Both the position numbers and the translations under genes were made by a program. A stretch of DNA of 17,957 bases. Source: Leptospira ellisii (GTDB lineage: Bacteria > Spirochaetota > Leptospiria > Leptospirales > Leptospiraceae). Positions within the stretch are counted from its first letter, which is position 1; each line of letters begins with the position of its first letter. Of the stretch, positions 6,109 through 17,807 are shown piece after piece. The stretch covers positions 1-17,957 of the forward strand of contig NZ_NPEF01000069.1 in NCBI RefSeq assembly GCF_002811955.1, written 5' to 3'. A model generated the notes under the pieces. It ran no database searches. It saw only the letters and a list, made by a program, of their open reading frames with translations, and had not been told where the DNA came from.

Positions 6109-6855
6109 ATGAAAAACGTAATCATCACAGGAGCCAGCTCGGGTATTGGAAAAGAGCTGGCGAGAATTTACGCCCTTTCCGGCGCGAACGTCGCGCTTAC
6201 CGCAAGAAGAAAGGACGTCTTACGGGAGATAGTCGAAGAATTCCGGGCCGCGGGCGCGGGAGGAAAACTCGTTTTCGAAACCTTGGACGTTTCCGACTTC
6301 GAACGGAATTTCAACGTTCTTCCCCAATTGATCCGGGATCTGGGAGGTCTGGATTTGGTCGTTTTGAACGCGGGGATTTCCACCAGTTCTTCGTTCGGCG
6401 GAAGAAGTTTCGAAGCGGACAAAAAAGTCATCGAAACCAATCTCATCGGCGCGATGGCGGGAGCGGACGCGGTGCTTCCCTTTTTTCAAAAACAAAAATC
6501 GGGTCAGATCGTAGCGATCTCCTCGGTCGCTTCCTTCCGCGGACTTCCCGGTTCCGGAAGTTATTCCTCTTCCAAGGCGGGTTTGTCCACGTATATGGAA
6601 GCGCTCCGCTCCGAAGTGAAAAAGTTCGGCGTGACAGTCACTGTCATTCATCCCGGATTCATCGATACTCCGATCAACAATAAGATGAAGTCCAGGCCGT
6701 TCGTAATCCCGGTCGAACTAGGCGCGCATAAAATTCATAAAAGAATTGAAAACAAAGTTCTTTCGGCTACAGTTCCTTGGTTCCCGTGGGCGATCCTCGG
6801 TTATTTGATGAAGAGAATTCCGGAATTTTTATGGTCGAAGATCAATCCGAAATAA
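6109..6855 (+). CDS. Short-chain dehydrogenase/reductase (SDR family)
   Basis: A 248-residue classical SDR, an NAD(P)(H)-dependent oxidoreductase acting on alcohol or keto groups. The cofactor-binding motif TGASSGIG is at 7-14. The structural NAG is at 87-89, and the catalytic residues are Asn111, Ser139, Tyr152 and Lys156 in the YSSSK motif. Arg-Arg after beta strand 2 (TARRK, 31-35) favours NADPH. The hydrophobic C-terminus (VPWFPWAILGYLMKRIPEFLW) suggests loose membrane contact and a lipophilic substrate. A TTG at 6100 would add MPY and lies 3 nt after AGGA; the ATG at 6109 sits at longer spacing, so the start is uncertain by three codons. The 3' end overlaps the phosphatase gene by 25 bp. 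Substrate is unknown. Confidence 0.9.
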   Translation: MKNVIITGASSGIGKELARIYALSGANVALTARRKDVLREIVEEFRAAGAGGKLVFETLDVSDFERNFNVLPQLIRDLGGLDLVVLNAGISTSSSFGGRSFEADKKVIETNLIGAMAGADAVLPFFQKQKSGQIVAISSVASFRGLPGSGSYSSSKAGLSTYMEALRSEVKKFGVTVTVIHPGFIDTPINNKMKSRPFVIPVELGAHKIHKRIENKVLSATVPWFPWAILGYLMKRIPEFLWSKINPK

Positions 6856-7382
6856 ATCCGATTCCCGAACGGGAAGCCGCGCAGGCTCTTCCCAGATTCA
6901 GGGTTCTATTCGTTTGTTTGGGGAATATCTGTCGTTCTCCCGCTGCGGAAGGAGCGTTTCTCGATCTGATCCAGAGAAAACATTTGGAATCCGCGTTCGT
7001 CGTAGATTCCTGCGGCACTTCCCGTTATCATATCGGGGAATTACCGGATCCGAGAACGAGGCAAGCCGCCCGTAAACGGGGCATAGAACTGGTCCATCGA
7101 GCGCGTCAATTCCGCAAGGAGGATTTTCGAGACTTCGACTTCATCCTTACGATGGATAAGTCCAATCAGAAGGACGTTTTGTATCTGGCTTCTTCGGACG
7201 AAGAAAGAAAAAAAGTGCAACTCTTCCGTTTTTTCCAAAAGGATTCCAAAAAAGATTCCGAAGTTCCGGATCCGTATTACGGAACCTTAAAGGATTTCGA
7301 CGAGGTGCAAAATATCGTTTCCGAAACCGCAGAAGACTTTCTCGAATTTATCCTCTCCAAAAAACTGGATTTAAAAACCTAA
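6831..7382 (+). CDS. Low-molecular-weight protein-tyrosine phosphatase
   Basis: A 183-residue cytosolic phosphatase of the LMW-PTP/arsenate-reductase fold. The active-site loop is CLGNICRS (29-36), matching C-x5-R-S, with Cys29 as nucleophile and Arg35 for phosphate binding. The general-acid motif is DPYYG (147-151). Residues 1-22 are a non-conserved leader before the first beta strand (RVLFVCL). ATG at 6831 has GGAA 5 bases upstream and overlaps the SDR gene by 25 bp, pointing to coupled translation; the frame also extends further upstream inside the SDR gene without a good start. These enzymes remove phosphate from tyrosine, often in envelope-polysaccharide control, but no cognate tyrosine kinase is visible here. 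Catalytic class is well supported; target is unknown. Confidence 0.92.
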   Translation: MVEDQSEINPIPEREAAQALPRFRVLFVCLGNICRSPAAEGAFLDLIQRKHLESAFVVDSCGTSRYHIGELPDPRTRQAARKRGIELVHRARQFRKEDFRDFDFILTMDKSNQKDVLYLASSDEERKKVQLFRFFQKDSKKDSEVPDPYYGTLKDFDEVQNIVSETAEDFLEFILSKKLDLKT

Positions 7383-7404
7383 GTCCGGGAGGAAAATTCT
7401 CGAA

Positions 7405-8673
7405 ATGAGCGAATCCGGAAAAAAGAAAGTAGTCATCCTAGGCGCGGGGTTCGGCGGTCTTCAGGCCGTTAAAAAACTCTCGCAGAACCGGTTCCTGGAA
7501 ATCACGGTGATCGATAAAAAAAACCATCACCTGTTCCAACCCCTTTTGTATCAAGTGGCCACCGCGGTTTTAAGTCCGGCAGATATCGCGATTCCGACGC
7601 GGTCCCTCGTCGGTGAACACGAAAACGTGACGGTTGTTCTCGGAGAAGCCACCAAAATCGACGTCGCCTCCAAAACGGTGTTCTACCAAAACACTTCAAC
7701 GAATTATGATTATCTAATAGTCGCCGCGGGGGCGAAATCCAGTTATTTCGGAAACGACCGTTGGGAACAATACACGATCGGACTCAAAAATCTGAAGGAC
7801 GCGCTCAAAATCCGTCACAGACTTCTGATTTCCTTCGAAAAGGCGGAACTTTCGGGGGATCCGGAAGTCGTAAAATCGCTGTTAAATTACGTGATCATCG
7901 GCGGAGGTCCGACCGGGGTGGAACTTGCGGGTTCGATCGCCGAACTTTCGCATCAGATCATACGCGACGAATTCCATCAGATCGATCCGGCCCTGTCCAA
8001 AATCACCCTGATCGAAGCGGCTCCGCGTCTTCTTATGGCGTTTCCTCCCGAGTTGGGCGAGTTCGCCAAAAAACGTCTGGAAAAAAGGGGAGTGGAGGTT
8101 CTCACCGGAACGAGGGTGATGGACATCGATTCGAAGGGAGTTTCCTTGGAAGGTCGGAACATCGCCACGGACACGGTCATTTGGGCCGCGGGAGTTCAGG
8201 CCAACGGAATCGCCGCCACGTTAGGCGCTCCTTTGGATCGTTCCGGTCGCGTGATCGTGGACGAATTCTGTAATCCGGAAGGTCATCCGGAGATTTTCGT
8301 CATCGGCGATATCGCCAATTTCGCAAAAGGGCTGGAACGTCCCTTGCCGGGGGTTTCCCCGGTCGCGATGCAGCAGGGAAGATACGTCGCGGCTCTGATT
8401 CAAAACGATCTGAAGAACAAAAAACGGAAGCCCTTCCGCTATGTGGACAAAGGTTCGATGGCGACGATCGGAAGAACCGACGCGGTCGCTCAGATCGGCT
8501 TTTTTAAGATGAAAGGTTTTTTCGGATGGCTGGCTTGGCTTTTCGTCCATTTATTCTATCAAGTGGGTTTCAAAAACAAGGTCACGATTCTGATCACTTG
8601 GGTTTGGTCTTATATCGCGTTCCGGGCGGAGGCCCGCGTCATTCAGGACGAGATCAGCGCGGACAAAGATTGA
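7405..8673 (+). CDS. ndh: Type II NADH:quinone oxidoreductase (NDH-2)
   Basis: A 422-residue FAD-dependent enzyme that passes electrons from NADH to membrane quinone without pumping protons. The FAD-binding Rossmann motif GAGFGG is at 13-18, followed by FQPLLYQVATAVLSPADIA (44-62), strongly typical of NDH-2. The NADH-binding motif is GGGPTGVELAG (166-176), the second FAD motif is VFVIGDIANF (298-306), and the quinone-side motif is AMQQGRY (321-327). Residues 370-405 (GFFGWLAWLFVHLFYQVGF and onward) form the amphipathic/hydrophobic membrane anchor. A strong Shine-Dalgarno, GGGAGGAAA, lies about 9-10 bases before the ATG. It starts 22 bp after the phosphatase gene and probably belongs to the same transcript. 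Confidence 0.93.
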   Translation: MSESGKKKVVILGAGFGGLQAVKKLSQNRFLEITVIDKKNHHLFQPLLYQVATAVLSPADIAIPTRSLVGEHENVTVVLGEATKIDVASKTVFYQNTSTNYDYLIVAAGAKSSYFGNDRWEQYTIGLKNLKDALKIRHRLLISFEKAELSGDPEVVKSLLNYVIIGGGPTGVELAGSIAELSHQIIRDEFHQIDPALSKITLIEAAPRLLMAFPPELGEFAKKRLEKRGVEVLTGTRVMDIDSKGVSLEGRNIATDTVIWAAGVQANGIAATLGAPLDRSGRVIVDEFCNPEGHPEIFVIGDIANFAKGLERPLPGVSPVAMQQGRYVAALIQNDLKNKKRKPFRYVDKGSMATIGRTDAVAQIGFFKMKGFFGWLAWLFVHLFYQVGFKNKVTILITWVWSYIAFRAEARVIQDEISADKD

Positions 8674-8992
8674 ACCGATTTCCGCGGCCCGGGTTCGGCG
8701 CGGCGATCCTCCGCGATCTACGTTAGCCGAAATCGAGCTGTACGGAACGGACTTCCGTTTTCCGTTTCGTCTCCGCGTCAGGGATCGATGCGGGGTCGAC
8801 GAATCGCGTTTTAAAAACGGACTCGATATTTTTCGAAACGATACGATTCGTCGACCGGAGCGGAGAGCCCGGCCTGAGCGTTTTTTCGCGGATCGTTTTT
8901 GCCCGAACGGAATCCGGCGAAGGGACGCCCGGGTTTTTTAAAGAGACAAAAAATTCTTGAACCTTGGCTTCCAACGGACAAAATGCTCCGAA
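8674..8992. other. Non-coding gap between ndh and the second SDR gene
   Basis: This 319-bp stretch has no gene I can support. A leftward 83-codon frame (8723-8974) shows no hydrophobic or domain pattern and no ribosome site. The main structure is the 13-bp inverted repeat at 8794-8856. GAACC/GGTTC arms just after the ndh stop are too short to call a terminator. A promoter for the downstream genes should lie near its right end, but none is clear. Confidence 0.5.
8794..8856. repeat. 13-bp perfect inverted repeat in the intergenic gap
   Basis: GGTCGACGAATCG (8794-8806) is exactly complementary to CGATTCGTCGACC (8844-8856), separated by 37 bp. The intervening segment contains a smaller near-palindrome (CGTTTTAAAAACG). 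In RNA this would form a long stem-loop downstream of ndh. There is no T-tract, so a simple intrinsic terminator is unlikely; an RNA-stability element, a leader structure or a remnant of a mobile palindromic element are possible. Confidence 0.5.
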
Positions 8993-9802
<810 letters not shown>

Positions 9803-9808
9803 TCCCGT

Positions 9809-10231
<423 letters not shown>

Positions 10232-10290
10232 ACGGGCAGGGCCTCTAAAAAAGATGGTAAAAGGAACCTATAGGAAAGGTGATTTTACCT

Positions 10291-10662
10291 GTGGAACTAC
10301 CGGATTTAGAAAGTTACTTTCAAACACTCACGGATATCACCGATACCATAGCGGTCATCAATTCCCCGTACGAATCTGACTTCGACCGCGATATCGGACA
10401 ACTCGAACAATATTATTCCGATGTGACTTCCCGACCTTGGGAATCTTCGGAGAGGGAATACTTCAACCTCTTTTCCAGCCACTTTACGTTTCATACGAAG
10501 ATCGTGGAGGAGATCATCCACGAGGCGAGACGCGTCCTTTTACAGGAAAGAAGACAATACGTAAAACGTTTGGTCGCTTATCATAAACAGGCGGAGGAAT
10601 GGTTTGCGGAACTGCAGAGAAAACGCAGACAGTTCTCCCAGAAAGACATGGTGACCGCTTGA
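10291..10662 (+). CDS. Small helical protein of unknown function
   Basis: A protein of about 123 residues that I do not recognise. It is acidic in the first half (DLESYFQTLTDITDTIAV, DFDRDIGQLEQYY) and strongly basic and helical in the second (EARRVLLQERRQYVKRLVAYHKQAEEWFAELQRKRRQF), suggesting a helical bundle or coiled coil. It has no signal peptide or membrane segment. GTG at 10291 is preferred because AAGGTGA lies 8 nt upstream; a GTG at 10279 would add four residues and uses AGGAA at very short spacing. It follows the SRPBCC gene by about 60 bp and is the last gene before the terminator at 10699-10724. Coding is supported by the ribosome site and amino-acid pattern. Confidence 0.7.
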   Translation: MELPDLESYFQTLTDITDTIAVINSPYESDFDRDIGQLEQYYSDVTSRPWESSEREYFNLFSSHFTFHTKIVEEIIHEARRVLLQERRQYVKRLVAYHKQAEEWFAELQRKRRQFSQKDMVTA

Positions 10663-10681
10663 TTTCATTTGACAGGCGTTC

Positions 10682-10696
10682 GCTTCTTTAAGAAGC
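10682..10696. repeat. 15-bp palindrome before the terminator
   Basis: GCTTCTT-T-AAGAAGC is a perfect palindrome lying directly before the terminator hairpin. It could act as a 3'-end stabilising stem or a protein site. It lies 20 bases after the preceding stop. Confidence 0.45.
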
Positions 10697-10698
10697 TG

Positions 10699-10724
10699 AG
10701 CCGGTGTCCTTACCGGCTTTTTTT
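10699..10724 (+). terminator. Intrinsic terminator of the 6109-10662 gene block
   Basis: Stem AGCCGGT (10699-10705) and ACCGGCT (10712-10718) enclose a 6-nt loop, followed immediately by a run of seven T. This is a standard rho-independent terminator for rightward transcription, ending the block before the next gene. Confidence 0.9.
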
Positions 10725-10753
10725 CGATCCACACATTCTCTCGGGGGAATCCC

Positions 10754-11821
10754 TTGAAATCCAAACCCTTCCTTTGGTATCCCGTCCTACTCTTTTTAGC
10801 GATTTTTCTTTTCGATAAACTATTTTTCCTGGATCAGGTTCGGGATTACGTAAAACAGGAATTCACATACATCTACTACGACGTCAAAAAGGAACTGCTC
10901 CGCGAGATCGTCTCCAAATACGGTTCCGACGGACTATATTCCAAGGACCCTTCCGGCAAAAAAAAACTCATGATCCTCATGGGATCGTCCCGTATGCTTT
11001 ATTTTCAGAATTCGGAATTGGAGGCGTTTTATCCGGAATGGGACATTTATAACCTTTCTTCCGCGGTCACAACTCCGGCGTATTATCTTTATTTTTTGGA
11101 AGGTCTTGCGAAAGGCGGAGTCGATCCGGATCTGGTGGTCATCGAAACGGATCCGTTCCAGTTTAACAAGAACAGCACTACATTCAAAAAATCGAATTTA
11201 GCCAACAGCTTCGATCCGATTTTCATCCTGAAATACGCGTGGGTTCTCGGTAAGGAGAATTTCAATTACTACTTCGGGAATTTTCTGTTCGGCGTGAGTT
11301 ACAACAAACCCTACGTCGGCAACGTGATCAAACGCCTCAAGAACGAAAACCTGGAGATCGCCGAGATGCTCAAGCAGATGACGATCGCCACGTTAAAAAA
11401 CGACAAAGGGAATTCCATTTCCCCAGCAGGAGCGTATGTCGAAAAGGATTTCGGTAAAATCCAGGAGTCGGCGCGCAAAACCGTAGGTTGGATCTATCCT
11501 TCGTACGCGCCTTCCGAAATGCAGTTCGAGTTCTATCAGAAAATCCTAAACTTGCTTCGGGAAAAACGTTGGAGGGCGCTGTTCGTAAAACCGGGCGCTT
11601 CCCCTCCTATGGAGAAGGTTTTAAACGAACTGAATATCCCCGAACCTTGGTTCCGGGTCGTTCGGCCGATGCACGAAGCCGCTGGAATTCCGCTCGTAGA
11701 TATGAGTCACGATCCGTATTATGCCTGCAATACGTACGCGGACAGCGGTCATATCTCCTTGGATTGTTACCGCCCTTTTATCCGGTTCATTCTGCTTCAC
11801 TACTACTTGGATCCGAAGTAA
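10754..11821 (+). CDS. Membrane-anchored DUF1574-type / SGNH-hydrolase-like protein
   Basis: A 355-residue protein with one N-terminal membrane segment ([15 protein letters not shown], 6-20) and a large, probably periplasmic domain. It matches my memory of the Leptospira-rich DUF1574 family. The core resembles SGNH esterases/acyltransferases: [10 protein letters not shown] (73-82) takes the place of the catalytic Gly-Asp-Ser block, and the C-terminal DSGH (330-333) gives the Asp-x-x-His pair. Such proteins often help O-acetylate envelope glycans, but the role here is inferred. The start is TTG at 10754, with GGGGGAA six bases upstream; the next Met lies beyond the membrane helix, so the TTG is needed. 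It follows a terminator and so has its own promoter. A link with the acyltransferase at 3138-4307 is conceivable but they are far apart. Confidence 0.82.
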   Translation: MKSKPFLWYPVLLFLAIFLFDKLFFLDQVRDYVKQEFTYIYYDVKKELLREIVSKYGSDGLYSKDPSGKKKLMILMGSSRMLYFQNSELEAFYPEWDIYNLSSAVTTPAYYLYFLEGLAKGGVDPDLVVIETDPFQFNKNSTTFKKSNLANSFDPIFILKYAWVLGKENFNYYFGNFLFGVSYNKPYVGNVIKRLKNENLEIAEMLKQMTIATLKNDKGNSISPAGAYVEKDFGKIQESARKTVGWIYPSYAPSEMQFEFYQKILNLLREKRWRALFVKPGASPPMEKVLNELNIPEPWFRVVRPMHEAAGIPLVDMSHDPYYACNTYADSGHISLDCYRPFIRFILLHYYLDPK

Positions 11822-11856
11822 TTTTTCCCGGGGTTCCGCCCGGCGTCCGGAATTTC

Positions 11857-11884
11857 TTGACTTTTCGATTCGTGCCCTTATCGT
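11857..11884 (+). promoter_or_regulatory. Candidate promoter of the MORN-repeat lipoprotein gene
   Basis: TTGACT (11857-11862, five of six) and TATCGT (11879-11884, four of six) are separated by 16 bp. The predicted start of transcription near 11891 leaves a leader of about 27 nt containing AAGGA. This is a reasonable sigma-70-type promoter. Confidence 0.5.
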
Positions 11885-11917
11885 TTGCGAGAAGTTTTTA
11901 ATTCGCAAGGAATAATC

Positions 11918-13237
<1,320 letters not shown>

Positions 13238-13298
13238 TCCCGAGTTCGATCCGGTATTACGATCCGAAACGGAGAACGTAGACCGGATTCCCGTTCCG

Positions 13299-13331
13299 AA
13301 AAGCGGAGGCTTCCCTCCGCTTTTTCTTTTT
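13299..13331 (+). terminator. Intrinsic terminator of the lipoprotein gene
   Basis: An 11-bp perfect stem, AAAAGCGGAGG and CCTCCGCTTTT, encloses a CTTC tetraloop, and the T-rich tail continues to 13331. It makes the lipoprotein gene monocistronic. The A-rich left foot means it could also work leftward, but no leftward gene is present. Confidence 0.9.
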
Positions 13332-13370
13332 CCGAGGTGCGTACTTTTTTAAATTCACCGATAATATCCT

Positions 13371-13985
13371 ATGAGCTCCGAAACCTCCTCCTCCAAAAAA
13401 CGGGATCTTACGATCTTCGTTCCCACCGCCGTTTTATTCTTTCTTCTCGGATTTTTCGTCAAGACGATCTGCGGCTCGTCGGGTCTTCATCGAAACGCGA
13501 AAGTGACCTACAGCGGTTCGTTCACACAAGGCATGCTCGTGTCGATCGATCAGAACGTGTTGAAGATCGCCGATCCGGATCAGGAGATCCCCATGGACAC
13601 GGTGGAGAAGATAGAATTTTTCCCCGAGGATAAGACCGTTTCCGCGGTCGAACTTTCCGCGAACGACAAACTCTTCACCGGAAGCTATCAATTGAGCGTG
13701 GGTCCGCACAAGGGTACTTTGCAGTTTTACGCGGGTAAAAACGGAAGACTCCAGGGGACTTTGAAATTCTCCAATTGGGGAAAAGGGAAACCGGAGTTTC
13801 TGAGCGGAATTTTTACGAAAGGAAATCAGATCCAGTTCGTGCGGTCCTGCACCGGCGCTCGTTGTTCCGAGATCGGGAGTAACGTTCCCTTCTCCCAAAA
13901 ATATACGGGGACCTTGGAAGGCCGTTCCATTTCCGGAAGTTATCGAGGCAACAATAGCTCCGGAAACTGGGAGGCAAAACGTTAG
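13371..13985 (+). CDS. Membrane-anchored beta-rich protein of unknown function
   Basis: A 204-residue protein with a short Ser/Lys-rich cytoplasmic head, one membrane helix ([21 protein letters not shown], 14-34) and a periplasmic beta-rich region. Residues 43-85 ([20 protein letters not shown] and the following strands) resemble a small Sm-like/SH3-like barrel. From about 95 on, repeated GTLQF/GTLKF/GTLEG/SGSYRG strands suggest a beta-sheet domain like those of small envelope proteins. Cys at 34 and two near 160-167 are present. I do not recognise the family. The gene lies between two hairpins, so it may be transcribed alone. No strong Shine-Dalgarno precedes ATG 13371 and no better start is available. 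Confidence 0.8.
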   Translation: MSSETSSSKKRDLTIFVPTAVLFFLLGFFVKTICGSSGLHRNAKVTYSGSFTQGMLVSIDQNVLKIADPDQEIPMDTVEKIEFFPEDKTVSAVELSANDKLFTGSYQLSVGPHKGTLQFYAGKNGRLQGTLKFSNWGKGKPEFLSGIFTKGNQIQFVRSCTGARCSEIGSNVPFSQKYTGTLEGRSISGSYRGNNSSGNWEAKR

Positions 13986-14005
13986 TTTCGATTTCGTCGA
14001 TTCTG

Positions 14006-14024
14006 GAACGTCGAAGGGACGTTC
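14006..14024 (+). terminator. Hairpin after the 13371-13985 gene (weak terminator candidate)
   Basis: GAACGTC (14006-14012) and GACGTTC (14018-14024) form a perfect 7-bp stem with a 5-nt loop 20 bases after the stop. No T-run follows (GCAAAAAAG instead), so it is at best a weak or factor-assisted terminator. A dyad protein site is an alternative. Confidence 0.4.
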
Positions 14025-14093
14025 GCAAAAAAGCAATCCGATTCGGGCGCGTATCCCGCCGTAATTCCTTCGAAAATCCCCGGAAAAAAGAAT

Positions 14094-14122
14094 GGATTAT
14101 AATCCGCCGAAGCGTTCGGCGG
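14094..14122 (+). promoter_or_regulatory. Candidate bat operon promoter region with two dyads
   Basis: A 12-bp palindrome GGATTATAATCC (14094-14105) contains a perfect -10 hexamer TATAAT (14098-14103), but no good -35 lies 16-18 bp upstream. It is followed at once by a hairpin, CCGCCGAA-GCG-TTCGGCGG (14104-14122), which would sit at or near the start of the transcript. Together they could control entry into moxR and the genes behind it. The hairpin might instead be a terminator for the upstream gene, though only three T follow it. Confidence 0.4.
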
Positions 14123-14175
14123 TTTGAAAAACGAATTCGCTTGAAGCGGAGCGAGGGTCGTTCCATTCTTACCGT

Positions 14176-15165
<990 letters not shown>

Positions 15166-15175
15166 TCGAGACGTT

Positions 15176-16006
15176 ATGATTCGAAAGGAATTCTTATCCA
15201 TACTCTCCAGTCTCGAACCGGGGAATAAAGCCCGCTCCTTCCGGGAGAAAGCGGGCAGCGCCGAAAGTTCGAAACGTGGAAGGGGACTCGATTTTAAGGA
15301 CGTGCGTCTTTACGGTTTCGGAGACGATACGCGTCTGATCGATTGGAACGTAACTTCGCGTTTCGGAGAATTGTATGTTCGGGAATTTTACGAGGAAAAG
15401 GAAAGACAGGCCATCCTGTTTTACGACGTGTCCGCCTCGATGGAGTGGGGAGCGGGAACGTTCTCCAAATCGGAGAACGCGTTTCAGGTTCTGGCTCTTT
15501 TATCCCTTCTTTACGTACAAAAGGGGAATCGGATCAAGATCGTTTCCTTTTCGGACAGGGTCGAACGGGAAACGGGATTTCTCCGCTCCCGAACCGAACT
15601 TCTTCCCGCGTTGAAAAAAATCGCGGATAAAAAACTCGTCGAACGCGAGTCGGATCCTCTGCTTCCGTTCCGTTATCTTAAGGACCGCGTTCACCGTCAT
15701 GCGGAAGTTTATTTGTTAAGCGACTTCATCGGGATCGGTTCTCTGAGAAAATATTCCAGTCTGAAAAAACACTATTCCTTACACGCGATCCGTTTTCGGG
15801 ATCCGTTCGAAATGCGCCCTCCCGCGGCGGTTTCCTCCTTTTTTTATTCCAGAGATCCGGAAAAAACGGAAGGCGGTCTTTTCGGCAGAACCCTTTCGCC
15901 CGAGTTCGAATCCGGAAATCTCCGGGCTTTTTTCCAAAATTCGTTTTTGGATCTTGCCGGGTTCGAACTGGAACCCAAGGCCTTGGTCCGGTATTTTTCG
16001 AAATGA
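15176..16006 (+). CDS. DUF58 (VWA-like) protein of the Bat cluster
   Basis: A 276-residue protein with the DUF58 signature [20 protein letters not shown] (36-54) followed by IDWNVTSR. The domain behaves as a VWA-like fold: DVSAS (84-88) matches the metal-site D-x-S-x-S, and LLSDFIG (Asp near 184) supplies the later acidic residue. It has no signal peptide or membrane helix, so it is cytosolic or peripheral. DUF58 proteins pair almost always with MoxR ATPases and are probable clients or adaptors. ATG at 15176 is chosen because the family usually begins near this point; an in-frame TTG at 15140 would overlap moxR. The last codons overlap the next gene by ATGA, implying translational coupling. 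Confidence 0.9.
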   Translation: MIRKEFLSILSSLEPGNKARSFREKAGSAESSKRGRGLDFKDVRLYGFGDDTRLIDWNVTSRFGELYVREFYEEKERQAILFYDVSASMEWGAGTFSKSENAFQVLALLSLLYVQKGNRIKIVSFSDRVERETGFLRSRTELLPALKKIADKKLVERESDPLLPFRYLKDRVHRHAEVYLLSDFIGIGSLRKYSSLKKHYSLHAIRFRDPFEMRPPAAVSSFFYSRDPEKTEGGLFGRTLSPEFESGNLRAFFQNSFLDLAGFELEPKALVRYFSK

Positions 16007-16872
16007 GAACGTCCGCCTCTATATTAATATATTTTATTATATTAATCTATTCCTTCTCCCTCCCCGCGCAGGCGACGGAGAGTTTGTCGCCTGAACAGGT
16101 GTTCGTCGGCGAGAAGTTCCGTTACGAACTTCGTTGGGCGGAAGGGGATTCGCTCGACGTGCGGGTTCCGGAACCCGGTCTTCATTATTCCGATTCGGAT
16201 CCGGATTTTCCCTGGTTCGAAATCCTGTTTTCCGAAAAAAAGACGACGGCTTTGTCCGTGGATTTCTCGTTCTACGTGACGGGAGAATATTCGATCCCCG
16301 TATACTGGACGGACAAAAACGGAAAAAGGGAATATTCTAAAAAACGAATTTTGGTCAAAACGGCCATTACGGACAACGACCTCGGACCCGCGGACATCCT
16401 TCCTCCGCTCGTTTTTTCCGGCGCCTATTGGTTCCGTCTGGGCGCGGTGGTCGCGTTATGCGCTCTTTTGGTCGCGTTCTGTATTTATTGCTACCGGATC
16501 TATTCCTCGCGCCGTTCGCCTTTGGACGCGATCGTTCAGGCGGAGCCGATGCTCGAACGTATGGAAATCTACGAAATGCGGTTGTACGAACTTCTCAAAA
16601 AGGATCCGATTCCCGCCCGCGATTTCGCCAGAGCTTTATCCGGTTATATTAGGGAAAAGTCGGCTTCCCTTTCCGGAAAACGGACCTCCGCCCTTACCGA
16701 GGCCGAACTGTTCCGATTTTTATACGATCAGTTTCCGTTCGAAGACAAGGAACTTCAATCCTGGAAACGGTTTTTAACGGAAAAAAAATTCAAACCGGGC
16801 CAGGATTTCCTTTCGAAAGAGGATGCCGAGGAGAAGTTTCTGTATTGGAAGGGGGTTTGGGACAAACGATGA
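16003..16872 (+). CDS. Bat-cluster exported/one-TM protein (BatD/DUF4381-like position)
   Basis: A 289-residue protein with a signal peptide (hydrophobic 6-20, cleavage after AQA at 22-24). An extracytoplasmic beta-rich domain spans about 25-135, and a membrane helix lies at about 143-166 ([21 protein letters not shown]). The cytoplasmic helical tail includes [20 protein letters not shown] and a segment resembling the tails of DUF4381/BatD-type proteins. The operon position between DUF58 and BatA fits the uncharacterised membrane component found in many Bat loci. I cannot assign a firm family. The start ATG lies in ATGA shared with the DUF58 stop, and the end is in ATGA shared with batA. The first codons include an AT-rich stretch with a 9-bp inverted repeat (16023-16046), unlike the GC-rich surroundings. 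Confidence 0.82.
   Translation: MRTSASILIYFIILIYSFSLPAQATESLSPEQVFVGEKFRYELRWAEGDSLDVRVPEPGLHYSDSDPDFPWFEILFSEKKTTALSVDFSFYVTGEYSIPVYWTDKNGKREYSKKRILVKTAITDNDLGPADILPPLVFSGAYWFRLGAVVALCALLVAFCIYCYRIYSSRRSPLDAIVQAEPMLERMEIYEMRLYELLKKDPIPARDFARALSGYIREKSASLSGKRTSALTEAELFRFLYDQFPFEDKELQSWKRFLTEKKFKPGQDFLSKEDAEEKFLYWKGVWDKR
16023..16046. repeat. AT-rich inverted repeat in the signal-peptide coding region
   Basis: ATTAATATA (16023-16031) and TATATTAAT (16038-16046) are perfect 9-bp arms around TTTTAT, 20 nt after the start codon. The hairpin is weak (all A/T pairs) but lies within the early translated region. Confidence 0.5.
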
Positions 16873-17807
16873 ATCTGGAATACCCCTACGCGCTTTTGCT
16901 GCTGATTCCGACCTGGATCTGGACGATAATATATTATAAAAATAGAATGTATCTTCGCAGGCTGGAGATCCGTCTTCCGGGCAGGCGCTCCGGTTCCCTC
17001 TCCTCGCTTGAACGTTTCGGAAAACTGCTGCCTTTGTTGCGTCCGATCACGATCAGTTTTTTGGTCGTCGCATTGGCGGGTCCCGGTAAAAAAGTCACCT
17101 TTCTCCCGGAGGAAACGGAAGGAGTGGACATCATGATCGCCCTGGACGTCTCCGGTTCCATGTCCCGCAGCCGGGACTTTCTTCCGGAAACCAGACTCGG
17201 GGTCTCCAAAAAACTCCTTCGGAAATTCATCGAAAAGCGGAATCAGGATCGCCTCGGTCTCGTGGTCTTTGCGGGCGCCGCGTATCTTCAGGCGCCTTTG
17301 ACGGGGGATCGGGAATCGTTGAACGAAATTCTGAATACGATCGAAGAGGAAACGGTCGCGGAACAAGGCACCGCGATCGGAGACGCGATCATACTTTCCA
17401 CCTATCGTCTCCGTTCCTCGCGCGCGAGATCCAAGCTGATCGTTTTGATCACGGACGGCGTCTCCAATACGGGCAAGATCGATCCGGTCACGGCGACGGA
17501 TCTCGCCGAACATATCGGCGCCAAAATCTATTCGATCGGCATAGGAAAGGAGGATAGCTCCTACGAGATCAACTTCGAGATTCTTCAGGAACTTTCGGCG
17601 AACACGGGCGGCCGTTTTTTTCGGGCGGAGGACCCGGAGGAGATGAAAACCGTCCTCTCCTCGATCGATTCCCTCGAAAAGGATCCGCTTCAAAAACCTC
17701 CGCGGGAAGTCCGCGAAACCGAATATGAAATCTGGCTCTACCGCGCCCTCGCGGTTCTGCTTTTGGACGTCGCCCTTAGAACCTTCGCGATGCGGTATTA
17801 CGTATGA
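16869..17807 (+). CDS. batA: BatA, membrane protein with a VWA domain
   Basis: A 312-residue integral membrane protein of the Bat system. The first helix is [19 protein letters not shown] (5-23), a second is [12 protein letters not shown] (60-71), and a C-terminal one is [19 protein letters not shown]. Between them lies a VWA domain facing the periplasm or cell surface side. Its metal-binding MIDAS is complete: D93-V-S95-G-S97, Thr168 in GTAIGDA, and Asp196 in ITDGVSN, so metal-dependent protein binding is expected. Bat proteins were first linked to aerotolerance; in other bacteria they affect stress survival and envelope function. The start and stop codons overlap neighbours by ATGA on both sides. 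The second of two adjacent VWA genes, batB, begins at 17804. Confidence 0.93.
   Translation: MNLEYPYALLLLIPTWIWTIIYYKNRMYLRRLEIRLPGRRSGSLSSLERFGKLLPLLRPITISFLVVALAGPGKKVTFLPEETEGVDIMIALDVSGSMSRSRDFLPETRLGVSKKLLRKFIEKRNQDRLGLVVFAGAAYLQAPLTGDRESLNEILNTIEEETVAEQGTAIGDAIILSTYRLRSSRARSKLIVLITDGVSNTGKIDPVTATDLAEHIGAKIYSIGIGKEDSSYEINFEILQELSANTGGRFFRAEDPEEMKTVLSSIDSLEKDPLQKPPREVRETEYEIWLYRALAVLLLDVALRTFAMRYYV
16926..16937. repeat. 12-bp AT palindrome near the start of batA
   Basis: ATAATATATTAT is a perfect palindrome in the codons for the end of the first membrane helix, 57 nt after the batA start. Confidence 0.45.

Noticed and set aside
8723..8974. Leftward 83-codon frame in the ndh-SDR gap
   Set aside because: No ribosome site, no hydrophobic or domain pattern, and it covers the inverted repeat.
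11828..11843. CCGGG-N6-CCCGG hairpin after the DUF1574-type gene as a terminator
   Set aside because: The T-run lies before, not after, the stem for rightward transcription, and the stem is only 5 bp.
16755..17693. A 312-codon leftward frame opposite batA
   Set aside because: It is the mirror of batA codon bias in a GC-rich gene. Its translation is Arg-rich and without domains, while the batA strand has a full MIDAS and membrane helices.
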